Source: JAGOEY01 sp017997515
GTDB lineage: Bacteria; Pseudomonadota; Gammaproteobacteria; Burkholderiales; Burkholderiaceae_C
Direction of reading: 5' to 3'
Assembly (NCBI GenBank): GCA_026314275.1
Contig: CP111109.1
Span: 2,480,001-2,544,000, forward strand
DNA: 64,000 nucleotides
Shown in pieces: positions 41,846 through 50,933 of the stretch (positions are counted from its first letter, which is position 1; each line of letters opens with the position of its first letter). The notes below the pieces were generated by a model that was given only the letters and a program-made list of their open reading frames with translations, had not been told where the DNA came from and made no database searches. The translations under genes and the position numbers were made by a program.

Positions 41846-44724
41846 GTTAAGCGCTCAATTTGATCGCGTAACTTTTCCAAGGATGCAGCGAAGTCGGCCA
41901 CGCGTTTACGCTCCTGCTCGATCACGGTAGGCGGGGCCTTGGCGACAAAGGCTTCGTTGCCCAGCTTGGTGTTGGCACGGGTGATTTCACCCTCCAGGCG
42001 CAGCACTTCTTTGCCCAGGCGGGCTTTTTCGGCGGCGATGTCCACTTCCATGTGCAGGCAAAGGCGCGCCTCACCCACCACGGCAGTGGGGGCGGCTTGT
42101 GCGGCGGTTTGCCACGCGGCCGCGTCGTCAAACACCTTCACTTCATTCAGCTTGGCCAGCGCCTGCAGCACCGGCGCGGCCTGGCGGATGAAGTCGGCGT
42201 CACCACTCACATACAGCGGCAGGCGGGTGGCGGGCGACACGTTCATCTCGCCGCGCAGGTTGCGGCAGGCGTCCACCACGGCTTTCAGGCGCTCGACGTG
42301 GGCGATAGCGGCAGGGTCGATCTTCGCGGGCTGGCTTTGGGGGTAAGCCGCGATACTCACCGACGCGCCGGGCAGGCCTGCCACCACCGACACCTTTTGC
42401 CACAGCTCTTCGGTGATGAACGGGATGATGGGGTGGGCCAGGCGAAGGATCGCCTCCAGCGTGCGGATCAGCGTGCGGCGGGTGGCGCGTTTTTGCGCGT
42501 CAGTGCCGGTGTTGATCTGCACCTTGGCAATCTCCAGGTACCAGTCGCAGAACTCGTTCCAGACAAAGTCGTAGATCGTGTTGGCGACGTTGTCCAGGCG
42601 GTATTCGGCAAAGCCCTTGGCTACGTCGGCTTCGACCTTTTGCAGCACGGAGCTGATCCAGCGGTCGGCCTGGCTGAAGTCGAGGTAGCCGCCCGCGTCG
42701 CAGTCGGCCTGGGTGTGGTCGTTCAGGCCGCAGTCCTGGCCTTCGCAGTTCATCAGCACAAAGCGAGTGGCGTTCCACAGCTTGTTGCAGAAGTTGCGGT
42801 AACCCTCGCAGCGTTTGCTATCAAAATTGATGCTTCTGCCCAGACTGGCCAAGGCGGCGAAGGTAAAACGCAACGCGTCCGCGCCGTAGGCCGGGATACC
42901 TTCCGGGAATTCTTTTTCGGTGTTCTTGCGCACGGTGGGGGCCGTCTCAGGCTTGCGCAAACCCACAGAGCGTTTGTCCAGCAGGGGGGCCAGTGCGATG
43001 CCGTCGATCAGGTCGACCGGGTCCAGCACATTGCCTTCACTCTTGCTCATCTTCTTGCCCTGCGCGTCGCGCACCAGGCCGTGGATGTACACGTGTTTAA
43101 ACGGCACCTGGCCGGTGAAATGCGTCGTCATCATGATCATCCGGGCGACCCAGAAGAAGATGATGTCGTAGCCGGTGACCAGCACGCTGCTGGGCAGGTA
43201 CAGGTCATAGTCCTGCGTCTTTTCGGGCCAGCCCATGGTGCTGAAAGGCACCAGTGCGGACGAGTACCAGGTGTCCAGCACGTCTTCGTCACGGCGCAGG
43301 GTTTTGCCGGGGGCTTGGGCTTGGGCTTCTGCTTCGTCGCGTGCCACGTAGACCTTGCCGTCTTCGTCGTACCAAGCCGGGATCTGGTGGCCCCACCACA
43401 ACTGGCGGGAAATGCACCAGTCCTGGATGTTGTTCATCCACTGGTTGTAGGTGTTGACCCAGTTCTCGGGGACAAATTTGACCTCGCCACTCTGCACCGC
43501 GTCGATGGATTTTTGCGCGATGGATTTGCCGGTCGCGTCGCCTTTGCCCACGGTGTTCATGGCCATGAACCACTGGTCGGTCAGCATCGGCTCAACCACT
43601 TGCCCGGTGCGTGTGCAGATCGGGACCATGTTTTTATGCGGCACTGCCTTTTGCAGGAAACCTTGGGTTTCGAGGTCTTTTAGAACAGCTTTTCGGCAGG
43701 CGTAACGGTCGAGCCCTTGGTAGGCAGCAGGGCCGTTGTCGTTGATTTTTGCGTCCAGAGTGAAGATGGTGATCAGCGGCAGTTTGTGCCGCTGGGCGAC
43801 TTGGTAGTCGTTGAAGTCGTGGGCACCGGTGATCTTCACGCAGCCGCTGCCAAAGGCCGGGTCTACATAGGTGTCAGCGATCACCGGGATCTGCCGGTCG
43901 CAGAGCGGCAAATCAACCATTTTCCCGATCAGGTGCTGGTAGCGCTCATCGTCCGGGTGCACCGCGAGCGCGCCGTCGGCCAGCATGGTTTCAGGCCGGG
44001 TTGTGGCGATGTGCATGCCACGCATCGGTGCGCCGTCGGCGGTGGCTTGGGGGCCGTCGCTGAACGGGTATTCGATGTGCCACATGAAGCTGTCGCGCTC
44101 TTCGTTTTCCACCTCCAGGTCACTCACCGCGCTTTGCAGCACCGGGTCCCAGTTCACCAGGCGTTTGCCGCGGTAGATCAGGCCTTGCTCGTACAGCTGC
44201 ACAAAGGTTTCTGTCACCGTTTTGGACAGCTTTGGGTCCATGGTGAAGTACTCGCGGCTCCAGTCCACGCTGTCGCCCATGCGGCGCATCTGGCTGGTGA
44301 TGGTGTCGCCGCTTTTTTCTTTCCACTCCCAAATTTTTGCCACAAAGTTCTTGCGGCCCAGGTCGTGGCGGCTGACTTTTTGCTCCTGCAACTGGCGCTC
44401 CACCACGATCTGCGTGGCGATACCCGCGTGGTCGGTGCCAGGCACCCACACCGTGTTGTGGCCCAACATGCGGTGGTAGCGCGTGAGGCTGTCCATGATG
44501 GTCTGGTTAAACGCGTGGCCCATGTGCAGCGTGCCCGTCACGTTGGGCGGCGGCAGCTGGATGGCAAACGACTCTGCGCCCGCCTCAGGCTGGCCCGTGC
44601 CCCGGAAGCCCGCCACGCCGTAGCCACGTTTTTCCCACTCCGGCCCCCACTGGGCCTCGATGGCGGCGGGCTCGAAAGATTTGGACAGGCTGTTGAGGCC
44701 GGGCTGCTGAAGGGTATCGCTCAT
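41821..44724 (-). CDS. valS: Valyl-tRNA synthetase, C-terminus altered by IS insertion
   Basis: 967 residues from ATG 44724. Class I synthetase. HIGH-type motif NVTGTLHMGHAF near the N-terminus, KMSKSEGNVLDP in the catalytic core, anticodon-binding region INFDSKRCEGYRNFCNKLWN, and a C-terminal coiled coil (RLGKEVLRLEGEITRANTKL to SLEKLRDQIERL). The IS481 element replaces the last native residues (TIN) with TVASPTIV encoded by the IS end. As this is at the very tip of the coiled coil, activity is probably unaffected. Confidence 0.96.
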   Translation of the reverse strand: MSDTLQQPGLNSLSKSFEPAAIEAQWGPEWEKRGYGVAGFRGTGQPEAGAESFAIQLPPPNVTGTLHMGHAFNQTIMDSLTRYHRMLGHNTVWVPGTDHAGIATQIVVERQLQEQKVSRHDLGRKNFVAKIWEWKEKSGDTITSQMRRMGDSVDWSREYFTMDPKLSKTVTETFVQLYEQGLIYRGKRLVNWDPVLQSAVSDLEVENEERDSFMWHIEYPFSDGPQATADGAPMRGMHIATTRPETMLADGALAVHPDDERYQHLIGKMVDLPLCDRQIPVIADTYVDPAFGSGCVKITGAHDFNDYQVAQRHKLPLITIFTLDAKINDNGPAAYQGLDRYACRKAVLKDLETQGFLQKAVPHKNMVPICTRTGQVVEPMLTDQWFMAMNTVGKGDATGKSIAQKSIDAVQSGEVKFVPENWVNTYNQWMNNIQDWCISRQLWWGHQIPAWYDEDGKVYVARDEAEAQAQAPGKTLRRDEDVLDTWYSSALVPFSTMGWPEKTQDYDLYLPSSVLVTGYDIIFFWVARMIMMTTHFTGQVPFKHVYIHGLVRDAQGKKMSKSEGNVLDPVDLIDGIALAPLLDKRSVGLRKPETAPTVRKNTEKEFPEGIPAYGADALRFTFAALASLGRSINFDSKRCEGYRNFCNKLWNATRFVLMNCEGQDCGLNDHTQADCDAGGYLDFSQADRWISSVLQKVEADVAKGFAEYRLDNVANTIYDFVWNEFCDWYLEIAKVQINTGTDAQKRATRRTLIRTLEAILRLAHPIIPFITEELWQKVSVVAGLPGASVSIAAYPQSQPAKIDPAAIAHVERLKAVVDACRNLRGEMNVSPATRLPLYVSGDADFIRQAAPVLQALAKLNEVKVFDDAAAWQTAAQAAPTAVVGEARLCLHMEVDIAAEKARLGKEVLRLEGEITRANTKLGNEAFVAKAPPTVIEQERKRVADFAASLEKLRDQIERLTVASPTIV

Positions 44725-44819
44725 GGGGGCATAAAAACAGCACCCTGGTGGGGTGCCGTCTGGAACTGTTGCGGAATGCCGCAATTTTAACGGTCTGCCG
44801 CTGCGCCCCTGGCGGCATG

Positions 44820-44880
44820 GTTTTTAAGCGAAATAGGGCTCCTGCGCCCGGTGGTCGGGCGCAAACAGCTATCAATAAGT
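44820..44880 (-). repeat. Dispersed palindromic repeat
   Basis: On the minus strand: a TTATTGATAGC core, then TTTGCGCCCGA / TCGGGCGC-type arm and CAGGAGCCCTATTT. It lies between the VOC gene and valS. Confidence 0.65.
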
Positions 44881-44893
44881 GAGCGACAGTAGT

Positions 44894-45523
44894 TTAGACC
44901 TCGGTGCCGCCTGGAACGAACTCGGGCCGATCGTTTTGTGCAGGCTTCAACGGAGTGGGGGTCTGGCCTGCTGCGCGTTCCGCACGCCACTGCTGCTTGC
45001 GTGCCGTCCATTCGTTGAGGCGGGCATGGGCGGTGGTGCTTTCGCGCTGCATCTGCACCGCGTCGGCCAGCTGGGCGGTCAGCTCCAGGCGGATGCCGTT
45101 GGGGTCGAAGAAATAGATACTTTTGAAGATATGGTGGTCGGTCACCCCCAGCACTTCCACGCCATGCGCCTGCAGCCGGGCCTTGGTGTTTTCCAGCTCC
45201 TGCACGGTGTTGACGCGGAAAGAGATGTGGTTGACCCACAGCGGGGTGTTGGGAGAGGGCAGCGCAGCCTCGTCGTCGCCCAGGTCAAAAAACGCAATGA
45301 ACGAGCCGTCCAGCAGGCGGAAGAAAAAGTGGGTGTACGGGCAGTATTCCCCCGTGCTGGGCACGTAGTCGCTCTGGATGATGTGGTACAGCGGCAGGCC
45401 CAGGATGTCTTCGTAAAAGTGCCGGGTTTCTTCGGCGTCGCGGGCCTTGTAGGCGTAGTGGTGCAGCTGCTGCACGGCGGCGGGCGCGGGCAGGTGTGCG
45501 AGGTCTTTCAGAACGGCGGCCAT
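44894..45523 (-). CDS. VOC-superfamily (glyoxalase/extradiol dioxygenase-like) protein
   Basis: 209 residues. Two betaalphabetabetabeta modules are visible: HHYAYKARDAEETRHFYEDIL with a metal His, and HISFRVNTVQELENTKARLQ. FKSIYFFDPNGIRLELTA carries the terminal metal Glu in the D-P-N-G-x-x-L-E-L pattern. A charged C-terminal tail of about 45 residues follows. Substrate unknown. Confidence 0.9.
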   Translation of the reverse strand: MAAVLKDLAHLPAPAAVQQLHHYAYKARDAEETRHFYEDILGLPLYHIIQSDYVPSTGEYCPYTHFFFRLLDGSFIAFFDLGDDEAALPSPNTPLWVNHISFRVNTVQELENTKARLQAHGVEVLGVTDHHIFKSIYFFDPNGIRLELTAQLADAVQMQRESTTAHARLNEWTARKQQWRAERAAGQTPTPLKPAQNDRPEFVPGGTEV

Positions 45524-45626
45524 GGGTGTCTCCTGCGTCTTTCCAGGGGCGGAAAGTGGGGTTTGATATTTAACTATGCGTAATTGGTTTACTTTATCGT
45601 AATTTCAGGCGCCGCGCAAACGTAAA

Positions 45627-45659
45627 AATGCCGTGCAGACCTGGCGGTGGCACGGCATT
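45627..45659 (-). terminator. Rho-independent terminator downstream of yceI
   Basis: On the minus strand AATGCCGTG/CACGGCATT (9 bp) closes a 15-nt loop and is followed by TTTACG. A second hairpin CATCGGACAG-GTG-CTGTCCGATG (45668-45690) lies just upstream. Confidence 0.7.
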
Positions 45660-45701
45660 GGGGGGGGCATCGGACAGGTGCTGTCCGATGTCGTGGCCGG
45701 G

Positions 45702-46286
45702 TTACTGCTTGATAGCTTCGGCTTGCACGATCAGGCGGACAGTCTTTGGCATACCAAACGACACGCCGTAGTCCATGCCCCACTGGGTGCGGTCGATGGT
45801 GGCTTCAAAGTCGCCGCCGCACACTTCGCGCTTGAGCATGGGGCTTTGGTAGCAGTTGAAGGTGTTGGCCTTCAGTGTGACGGGATGGGTCTGGCCCAGC
45901 AGCGTCAGTTTGCCTGCCACTTCGCTGACCTTGTCGCCGTTGAAGCGGAACTGGTCGGCGCTGAACTGGATGGTGGGGAATTTGGCTGCGTTGAACAGGT
46001 CGGCGCTTTGCAGGTGTTTGTCGAACGGTGGTGTGCCGGTGCTGATGGAGGTGGCGTCGATGGTCAGGTCCACCTTGCCGGTCTTGCCTGCGCGGTCGAA
46101 CTGGACCGTGCCTTCTTTCTTGTCAAAACGACCGCGGTTGGTCGAGGTGCCGAAGTGGCCGATCTCGAAGGTCACAAAGGTGTGTGTGGGGTCGAGCACG
46201 TAGGTGGCCGATTGGGCCTGGGCGGTGCCCATGGACAGTGCGGCCAGGGTGGCAGCGGCAGCGAGAGCACGGAAAGAATGGCGCAT
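45702..46286 (-). CDS. YceI-family periplasmic protein (first copy)
   Basis: 194 residues with a signal peptide ending AQA (about residue 24). The mature lipocalin-like barrel opens with ATYVLDPTHTFVTFEIGHFG, then FDRAGKTGKVDLTIDATSI and TVKLTLLGQTHPVTL-type strands. YceI proteins bind long isoprenoid or quinone-like molecules in the periplasm. It is a paralogue of the next gene; both follow a cytochrome b561 gene. Confidence 0.93.
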   Translation of the reverse strand: MRHSFRALAAAATLAALSMGTAQAQSATYVLDPTHTFVTFEIGHFGTSTNRGRFDKKEGTVQFDRAGKTGKVDLTIDATSISTGTPPFDKHLQSADLFNAAKFPTIQFSADQFRFNGDKVSEVAGKLTLLGQTHPVTLKANTFNCYQSPMLKREVCGGDFEATIDRTQWGMDYGVSFGMPKTVRLIVQAEAIKQ

Positions 46287-46336
46287 GGGTCAAGGGTTCC
46301 TGTGAAGGGTTAAAGAAAAAGAAACTGTGTTTGGGC

Positions 46337-46921
46337 TTAAAGCTTGCCCACGCCGGTCAGCGCAAGCTTGAACTTGACCTGTACGTCGTCGGCCACCATC
46401 GAGGTGTCGGCCCATTCGTTTTCACCGATCTTGAAGGCCAGGCGTTTGAGCGGCACGGTGCCGGTGGCCACGGTGGTGGCGCCGCTCTGGGTCAGCACCA
46501 CGGGCACCGTCACGTCGCGGCTGGTGCCTTTGATGCTGAGTTTGCCGGCCACGTCGTATTTGCCAGCGCCCAGGCTTTTGATGCTGCTGGACTGGAAGCT
46601 GGCTTTGGGAAACTGCGGCACGTTGAACCAGGTGGCTTTGGGCAGCTCGGCGTCACTCTCGGGTGCGCCCAGCGTGGCGCTGGCCAGGTCGACCGTGAAG
46701 TTGATCTTGCTGGTGTCGAGTTTGGCCGGGTCAAACGCCACCTGGGCGTCAAACTTCTTGAAGCGGCCTTCGACCGGCACACCCATTTGTTTGCTCACAA
46801 AGACCAGCTCACTTTGGGTAGCAACTAGTTTTTGTTCGGCGGCATGGGCGGAGACAGCCAGGCCCAGGGTAGCGGCCAGGGCGAGGGGCGCGGCGAAGCG
46901 CAGCTTGGAAAAACGGGTCAT
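46337..46921 (-). CDS. YceI-family periplasmic protein (second copy)
   Basis: 194 residues from ATG 46921 (AAGAAAGAGG-like purine run upstream). Signal peptide ends AHA. Strands QSELVFVSKQMGVPVEGRF, KINFTVDLASATLGAPES and LSIKGTSRDVTVPVVLT follow the YceI pattern, more diverged from the first copy. With cytochrome b561 upstream it suggests a quinone-linked redox unit. Confidence 0.92.
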   Translation of the reverse strand: MTRFSKLRFAAPLALAATLGLAVSAHAAEQKLVATQSELVFVSKQMGVPVEGRFKKFDAQVAFDPAKLDTSKINFTVDLASATLGAPESDAELPKATWFNVPQFPKASFQSSSIKSLGAGKYDVAGKLSIKGTSRDVTVPVVLTQSGATTVATGTVPLKRLAFKIGENEWADTSMVADDVQVKFKLALTGVGKL

Positions 46922-46949
46922 AACAATTCCAGAAAAAAGAAAGAGGTGT

Positions 46950-47528
46950 TCAAGCACGGCCGGGCAACATGCGGCGCACCAGCCCATCGCGGTCGATCCA
47001 GTGGTGTTTGAGTGCGCCCGCAATATGCAGCAGCACCAGCCCGGCCAGCGTGAAGGCGGTGATCTCATGCCAGGGTTTGATCAACTCGGCCAGTGCCTTG
47101 TCCACCGGCACAAAGTCGGGCAGTGGCAACTGGCCAAACAGCACGATCGAAAAACCCGCCGCCGAGCTGTAGGCCCAGCCCAGCAGCGGCACGGCGAAGA
47201 ACAGCACATACAGCAGGTGGTGGGTGGCAGTGTGGGCCAGGTGTTGCCAGCGCGGCATGGCCACTGCAATGGTGCGTGGCAGTGTTGGTGGCGGGTTGAA
47301 AAGGCGCCACACCAGGCGCAGCAGCGACAGGCCCAGCAGGCAGACCCCCGCCCATTTGTGCCAGTTGTAGAGCTTGAGTTTTTGCGGCGAAAACGGCAGG
47401 TCAGCCATGTAGAAACCAACCGAAAAAATGCCCACCAGAGCGGCCCCCAGCACCCAGTGCAGCACGATGGCGACGGTGCTGTAGCGGCTGGGGCTTGCGG
47501 GTGGTGCGGAGGAAGAAACAGTCGTCAT
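46950..47528 (-). CDS. Cytochrome b561-type membrane protein
   Basis: 192 residues, four transmembrane helices. Haem-ligand histidines appear in VAIVLHWVLG, LYNWHKWAGVC, TATHHLLYVLFF and LAGLVLLHIAGALKHH, as in bacterial b561. It moves electrons between quinone and periplasmic partners. ATG 47528. Co-directional with the two yceI genes, a common association. Confidence 0.92.
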   Translation of the reverse strand: MTTVSSSAPPASPSRYSTVAIVLHWVLGAALVGIFSVGFYMADLPFSPQKLKLYNWHKWAGVCLLGLSLLRLVWRLFNPPPTLPRTIAVAMPRWQHLAHTATHHLLYVLFFAVPLLGWAYSSAAGFSIVLFGQLPLPDFVPVDKALAELIKPWHEITAFTLAGLVLLHIAGALKHHWIDRDGLVRRMLPGRA

Positions 47529-47730
47529 GGAGCGCGGTGGGGTGCGGGCTGTCGGCAAGACAGTGGCGTAGGGGATGTGTGGCCGTGGTGAAACCCGCGG
47601 CGCGGCAAAAGTGGGTGCAGTGTAGGAAGCACTGCACGCTTTTTGGTTCAATCAAATTGACGTCGCAATGCAAAAAATTTGCATGCGCTGGTACCGCGCC
47701 CAACGCCGTACCCAACCCGTTGGTGGTGGC

Positions 47731-49011
47731 TCAGTCGGCGCTGAGGGCCGCGTTTTTCCAGGCGTCTGCTGCGGCCTGTGTGTCGTCGCGTTGCTCGGCC
47801 AGCAGGGCCAAGGCGCGCCAGGCTTTGCTGCGCAGCGCGCCGTCCTGCAGGCGCTGGGCGGCCTGGGCCAGCAGCGCCTGGGCCTTGCCCCAGAGTTGCC
47901 GCTCCACACAGGCCGCACCGGCCAGGTACAGCAGGCGCGGATCGCGTGGGTTGCCCAGTTGGGCGGACTCGATACGGGCCAGCCAGTCGGCGTCGATGCC
48001 GTCCAGTGCCGCTTCGAGGGCGGTGACAAGTTTGAGCTGTTGGGCGTCGGGCAGCGTGTCAGGGCGGGACAGCATCAGCTCCCACACCGGCAGCAGCCAC
48101 TGGCGCACCTGCGCGGCGTCACCGCCCAGTGTGGCCAGACGCTGGGCTGCGTGGATGGCCAGTTCGGGGATGGCACGTTCTGCGGGCTCCAGTGCATTCC
48201 ACACCTGCAGCAGTTGCGTGGTGTCGTGGGCGCTGTTGACCCATTCGGTGGCCAGACCGCGCACGATGCTTTTGGCTGCACCGGCCGAGAAAGCGCGGTG
48301 TTTGCCCAGCAGGCGTGCGGTTTCCAGGGCCTCGCGGGTGCGGCGGGCCTGGCGTGCGGCCTTGAGGCGCAGGCGTAACGCGAGGGTACGGCGGCTGGCA
48401 CCTTGGGGCAGTTCTTCCAGGCGCTCCAGTGCGGCGGACGCATCGCGGTCCTCCAGCGCCCAGCGTGCGGCGCGCAGCTGGGTGCCTTCGCGGATTTCCT
48501 GCGCCTGGGTCGATGCCACCTGGGCCGTGGTTTGCATCGCCAGCGCCAGGTGTTCGTCACGCCGCGTGTGGTTTTGCAGTGCCTGGGCACTTTCGGCGGC
48601 AATCAGGTGGGACAGGGCCCGCACCTGCACACCGAGCGCCAGTTTTTCACCGGCGGCTTCGAGTGCGGCCTCTTGGGCGAGTGCGCCGTCAGCGGCTTTG
48701 CCCGCACGCACAAAACGGCCTGCCAGCAGGTGGGCAATACCGTCGAGCAAAGCGGTGTGCATGGCGCGTTCTTTTTGCTGCATGCGCCAGCGGTTGGCCT
48801 GGTGCGGCAGGTCCAGCAGTGCGGCCAGTGCACGCAAGGCGGCATGCAACACCACAAACGCGCCAAACAGCAGCAGCAGCACCATGTTCAGCGACAGGTC
48901 CACCCGGTACGGTGGCCAGAACACGGTGACCGTGCTTTGGTTGTTGCCCGCAAACAGCGCCACGGCCACAGCGACGCCAAACAGGGCAAGGAACCAGAGG
49001 GTGGCGCGCAT
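47731..49011 (-). CDS. hemY: Haem biosynthesis-associated protein HemY
   Basis: 426 residues. Two N-terminal membrane helices (TLWFLALFGVAVAVALFAG and VLLLLFGAFVVLHAAL) are followed by a HemY-type tetratricopeptide-like domain of repeated helices (RALSHLIAAESAQALQ; ALRLRLKAARQARRTREALE). It ends a hemC-hemD-hemX-hemY operon, 5 bp after hemX. Its exact role in haem synthesis is unsettled. Confidence 0.92.
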   Translation of the reverse strand: MRATLWFLALFGVAVAVALFAGNNQSTVTVFWPPYRVDLSLNMVLLLLFGAFVVLHAALRALAALLDLPHQANRWRMQQKERAMHTALLDGIAHLLAGRFVRAGKAADGALAQEAALEAAGEKLALGVQVRALSHLIAAESAQALQNHTRRDEHLALAMQTTAQVASTQAQEIREGTQLRAARWALEDRDASAALERLEELPQGASRRTLALRLRLKAARQARRTREALETARLLGKHRAFSAGAAKSIVRGLATEWVNSAHDTTQLLQVWNALEPAERAIPELAIHAAQRLATLGGDAAQVRQWLLPVWELMLSRPDTLPDAQQLKLVTALEAALDGIDADWLARIESAQLGNPRDPRLLYLAGAACVERQLWGKAQALLAQAAQRLQDGALRSKAWRALALLAEQRDDTQAAADAWKNAALSAD

Positions 49012-49016
49012 GGTGT

Positions 49017-50128
49017 CTACCGGCCTGCGGCGGCGGTTGCCAGCGCAGCCAGGGTGTCGTCGATACGCGGCAGTTCCACGGATTTGAGCTGGCTGGTGGC
49101 CTGCTGCAGCAAGGTGGCGGCGTTCTGTGTCTTGCGCGATGTCGGGTCGAAGTACTTGTTCAGCGCCGCAGTGGCCGCCACCAGGTCGGCGCGGGCCGAG
49201 TCGGTTTGCCGTGCCAGCACACCGAGGCGCGCGTTAAGCAGTTTGAGCTTGAGGTTTTCGCGCAGGAAGAAGGCCTGCTCGGGTGCCAGCAAGGCCGCTT
49301 CAGGCTGGTTGATGCGGCTCACCCGCACCAGGCTGCGGGCCTCGTCGCGCACCACTTCCCAGGTGCGCAGCAGGCCACGGGCCCACCAGGCCTGGGGTGC
49401 TGCCGTGCTGCTGTCGCCGAGGGCGGCGCTGCTGCGGCTGCTGGGCATCTGGCCCACGGCGTACAGCGTGGGCAGGTCGTCCACCAGCCGCACCAGGTCG
49501 TCCAGCCGGGACAGCAGGGCGGGGGTGTCGGTGATGGCGGCGGCCTTGATACGGTCCATGTCGCGGTTGACGGCACGCTGCAGCGGGGCCAGCCGGGGCT
49601 GGGCCGCACGGGAGATACGCTGGTCGGCGGTTTTGAGGGCACTCAGCAGCGGCTCGGCGCTGCCGGTCAGGCTGGCTTGTTGTTGTGCCAGGCGCAGGGA
49701 CGATTCGATGTCCACCACCAGGTTTTCGTCCCGCGAGCGGGACAGGCTCTGCATCAGGTCTTCCAGCTGCGAGCGTTGCAGGGCCACTTCACTCAGGCGG
49801 GTGTCGTTCACAGTGAGGCGGGCGGCGGTTTCGCGCGACAGCTCTTGGGCCTCGCGTGCAACAGTGCGTGCCTCAATGGCCTGGGTGCTGGTGTCGGTGT
49901 TTTGCCGCGCCAGCTGCTGCTGGATGTGGTCGAGTTTTTGCCACAGCAGGCCACCGGCCACCAGGGCGGCGACGGCGATCAGCGCCACCGCATAAAACAC
50001 CGGACGGGAGATGCCCGGCGCAGGTGCAACGGGCACCGTGGGTGGCACGGCCTGGGCGACCGTCGTGTCTGTGCCGGACGGGGGAGCCCGGGCGTATCAC
50101 GTGGTTCGAGAGAGGGCTCAGGCGTCAT
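49017..50128 (-). CDS. hemX: HemX-like membrane protein, apparent frameshift in a C5 tract
   Basis: HemX proteins are membrane-anchored partners in the hem operon. ATG 50128 overlaps the hemD stop as ATGA, the natural start. From it MTPEPSLEPRDTPGLP runs into five C (minus strand), after which the frame is lost. One extra C gives PPSGTDTTVAQAV joined to PPTVPVAPAPGISRP and a 370-residue protein. In the sequence as given the longest frame starts at GTG 50048 (343 residues). It contains one membrane helix (FYAVALIAVAALVAGGLLW) and a long coiled coil. Confidence 0.85.
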
Positions 50129-50919
50129 GGCAGCGATTCTATCGAGGCCACCACGGCGTCCAGCGTGGGGCGTGACGCCCTTACAACACCAAAGCCCGCC
50201 TGTTCGGCGGCCTGCGCGATACGCGGGTGGGTGGCAATGGCGCGGGCGGCCTGCCAGGACTGGCCGGGCAGCCACTGCTGCAGGTGCTGCACCGCCTGCG
50301 AGCTGCTGAACAGCCACACGCTGCCGTCGCCCGCTGCAGCCACGGCGGTCTGGTGTTGCGGGGGCGTGAACTGCGGCGCGTGGCGGGTGTAGGCCACGGT
50401 GAAGTCCACGCTGCCCCCCGCTGCTGCCAGCTGGCGCGCCAGCCATTCGCGGCCTGTGCCGGCATGGGGCGCGGCGTCGGCGTCGCCCTCCTGGCCACGC
50501 ACCACCAGGGTGCGGTGGCCGGGGCGCACCTGGTTGTGCACCACGTCCCACAAGGCTTCGGAGTCGAACTGGCCCGCGTCCGGTGGTGGCGTGTCCAGCA
50601 CATGGGGTGGCACCCCCGCCGCCAGCAGCGTGCGGGCCGTTCCGGGGCCGGGGCTCCATGCTCTTGTTTTAGGAGCTATTTGCGCCCATGGGACGGGCGC
50701 TAGAGCTTGTTTTGATTCAAAAAAATACTGTGCGGCATTGCTGCTGACAAACATCACCGCATCGAAGCTGTGTAACGTGTCCCAGCACTGGCGCAGGTCG
50801 TTGCCGGGTGCGGGGCCGATGGCAATCAGCGGCAGCGCGACGGCATTGAGCCCACGCGCCTGCAGCTGCTCTGTCCACGCAAGCGCTTCACGTTCTGGCC
50901 GGGTGACGATGATGCGCAT
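50125..50919 (-). CDS. hemD: Uroporphyrinogen-III synthase
   Basis: 264 residues. Closes hydroxymethylbilane to uroporphyrinogen III. Shows MRIIVTRPEREALAW at the start, LHSFDAVMFVSSNAAQYFF, SPGPGTARTLLAAGVPPHVLD and VWLFSSSQAVQHLQQWL. The linker ESKQALAPVPWAQIAPKTRA between FF and WSPGPGT coincides with a copy of the dispersed palindromic repeat (50663-50715), which is therefore translated. The gene lies between hemC and hemX. Confidence 0.93.
   Translation of the reverse strand: MRIIVTRPEREALAWTEQLQARGLNAVALPLIAIGPAPGNDLRQCWDTLHSFDAVMFVSSNAAQYFFESKQALAPVPWAQIAPKTRAWSPGPGTARTLLAAGVPPHVLDTPPPDAGQFDSEALWDVVHNQVRPGHRTLVVRGQEGDADAAPHAGTGREWLARQLAAAGGSVDFTVAYTRHAPQFTPPQHQTAVAAAGDGSVWLFSSSQAVQHLQQWLPGQSWQAARAIATHPRIAQAAEQAGFGVVRASRPTLDAVVASIESLP
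50663..50715 (+). repeat. Dispersed palindromic repeat inside hemD
   Basis: TTGTTTTAGGAGCTAT, then TTTGCGCCCATGG / GACGGGCGCTAGAGC. It has the same layout as the intergenic copies but lies in frame within a variable linker of HemD. Confidence 0.65.
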
Positions 50920-50933
50920 GGACGCGCCGCCGC

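Noticed and set aside
42815..42840. GCTATCAAAATTGATGC in valS as another dispersed repeat
   Set aside because: It encodes the conserved INFDSKR motif and lacks the second hairpin, so the match is coincidental.
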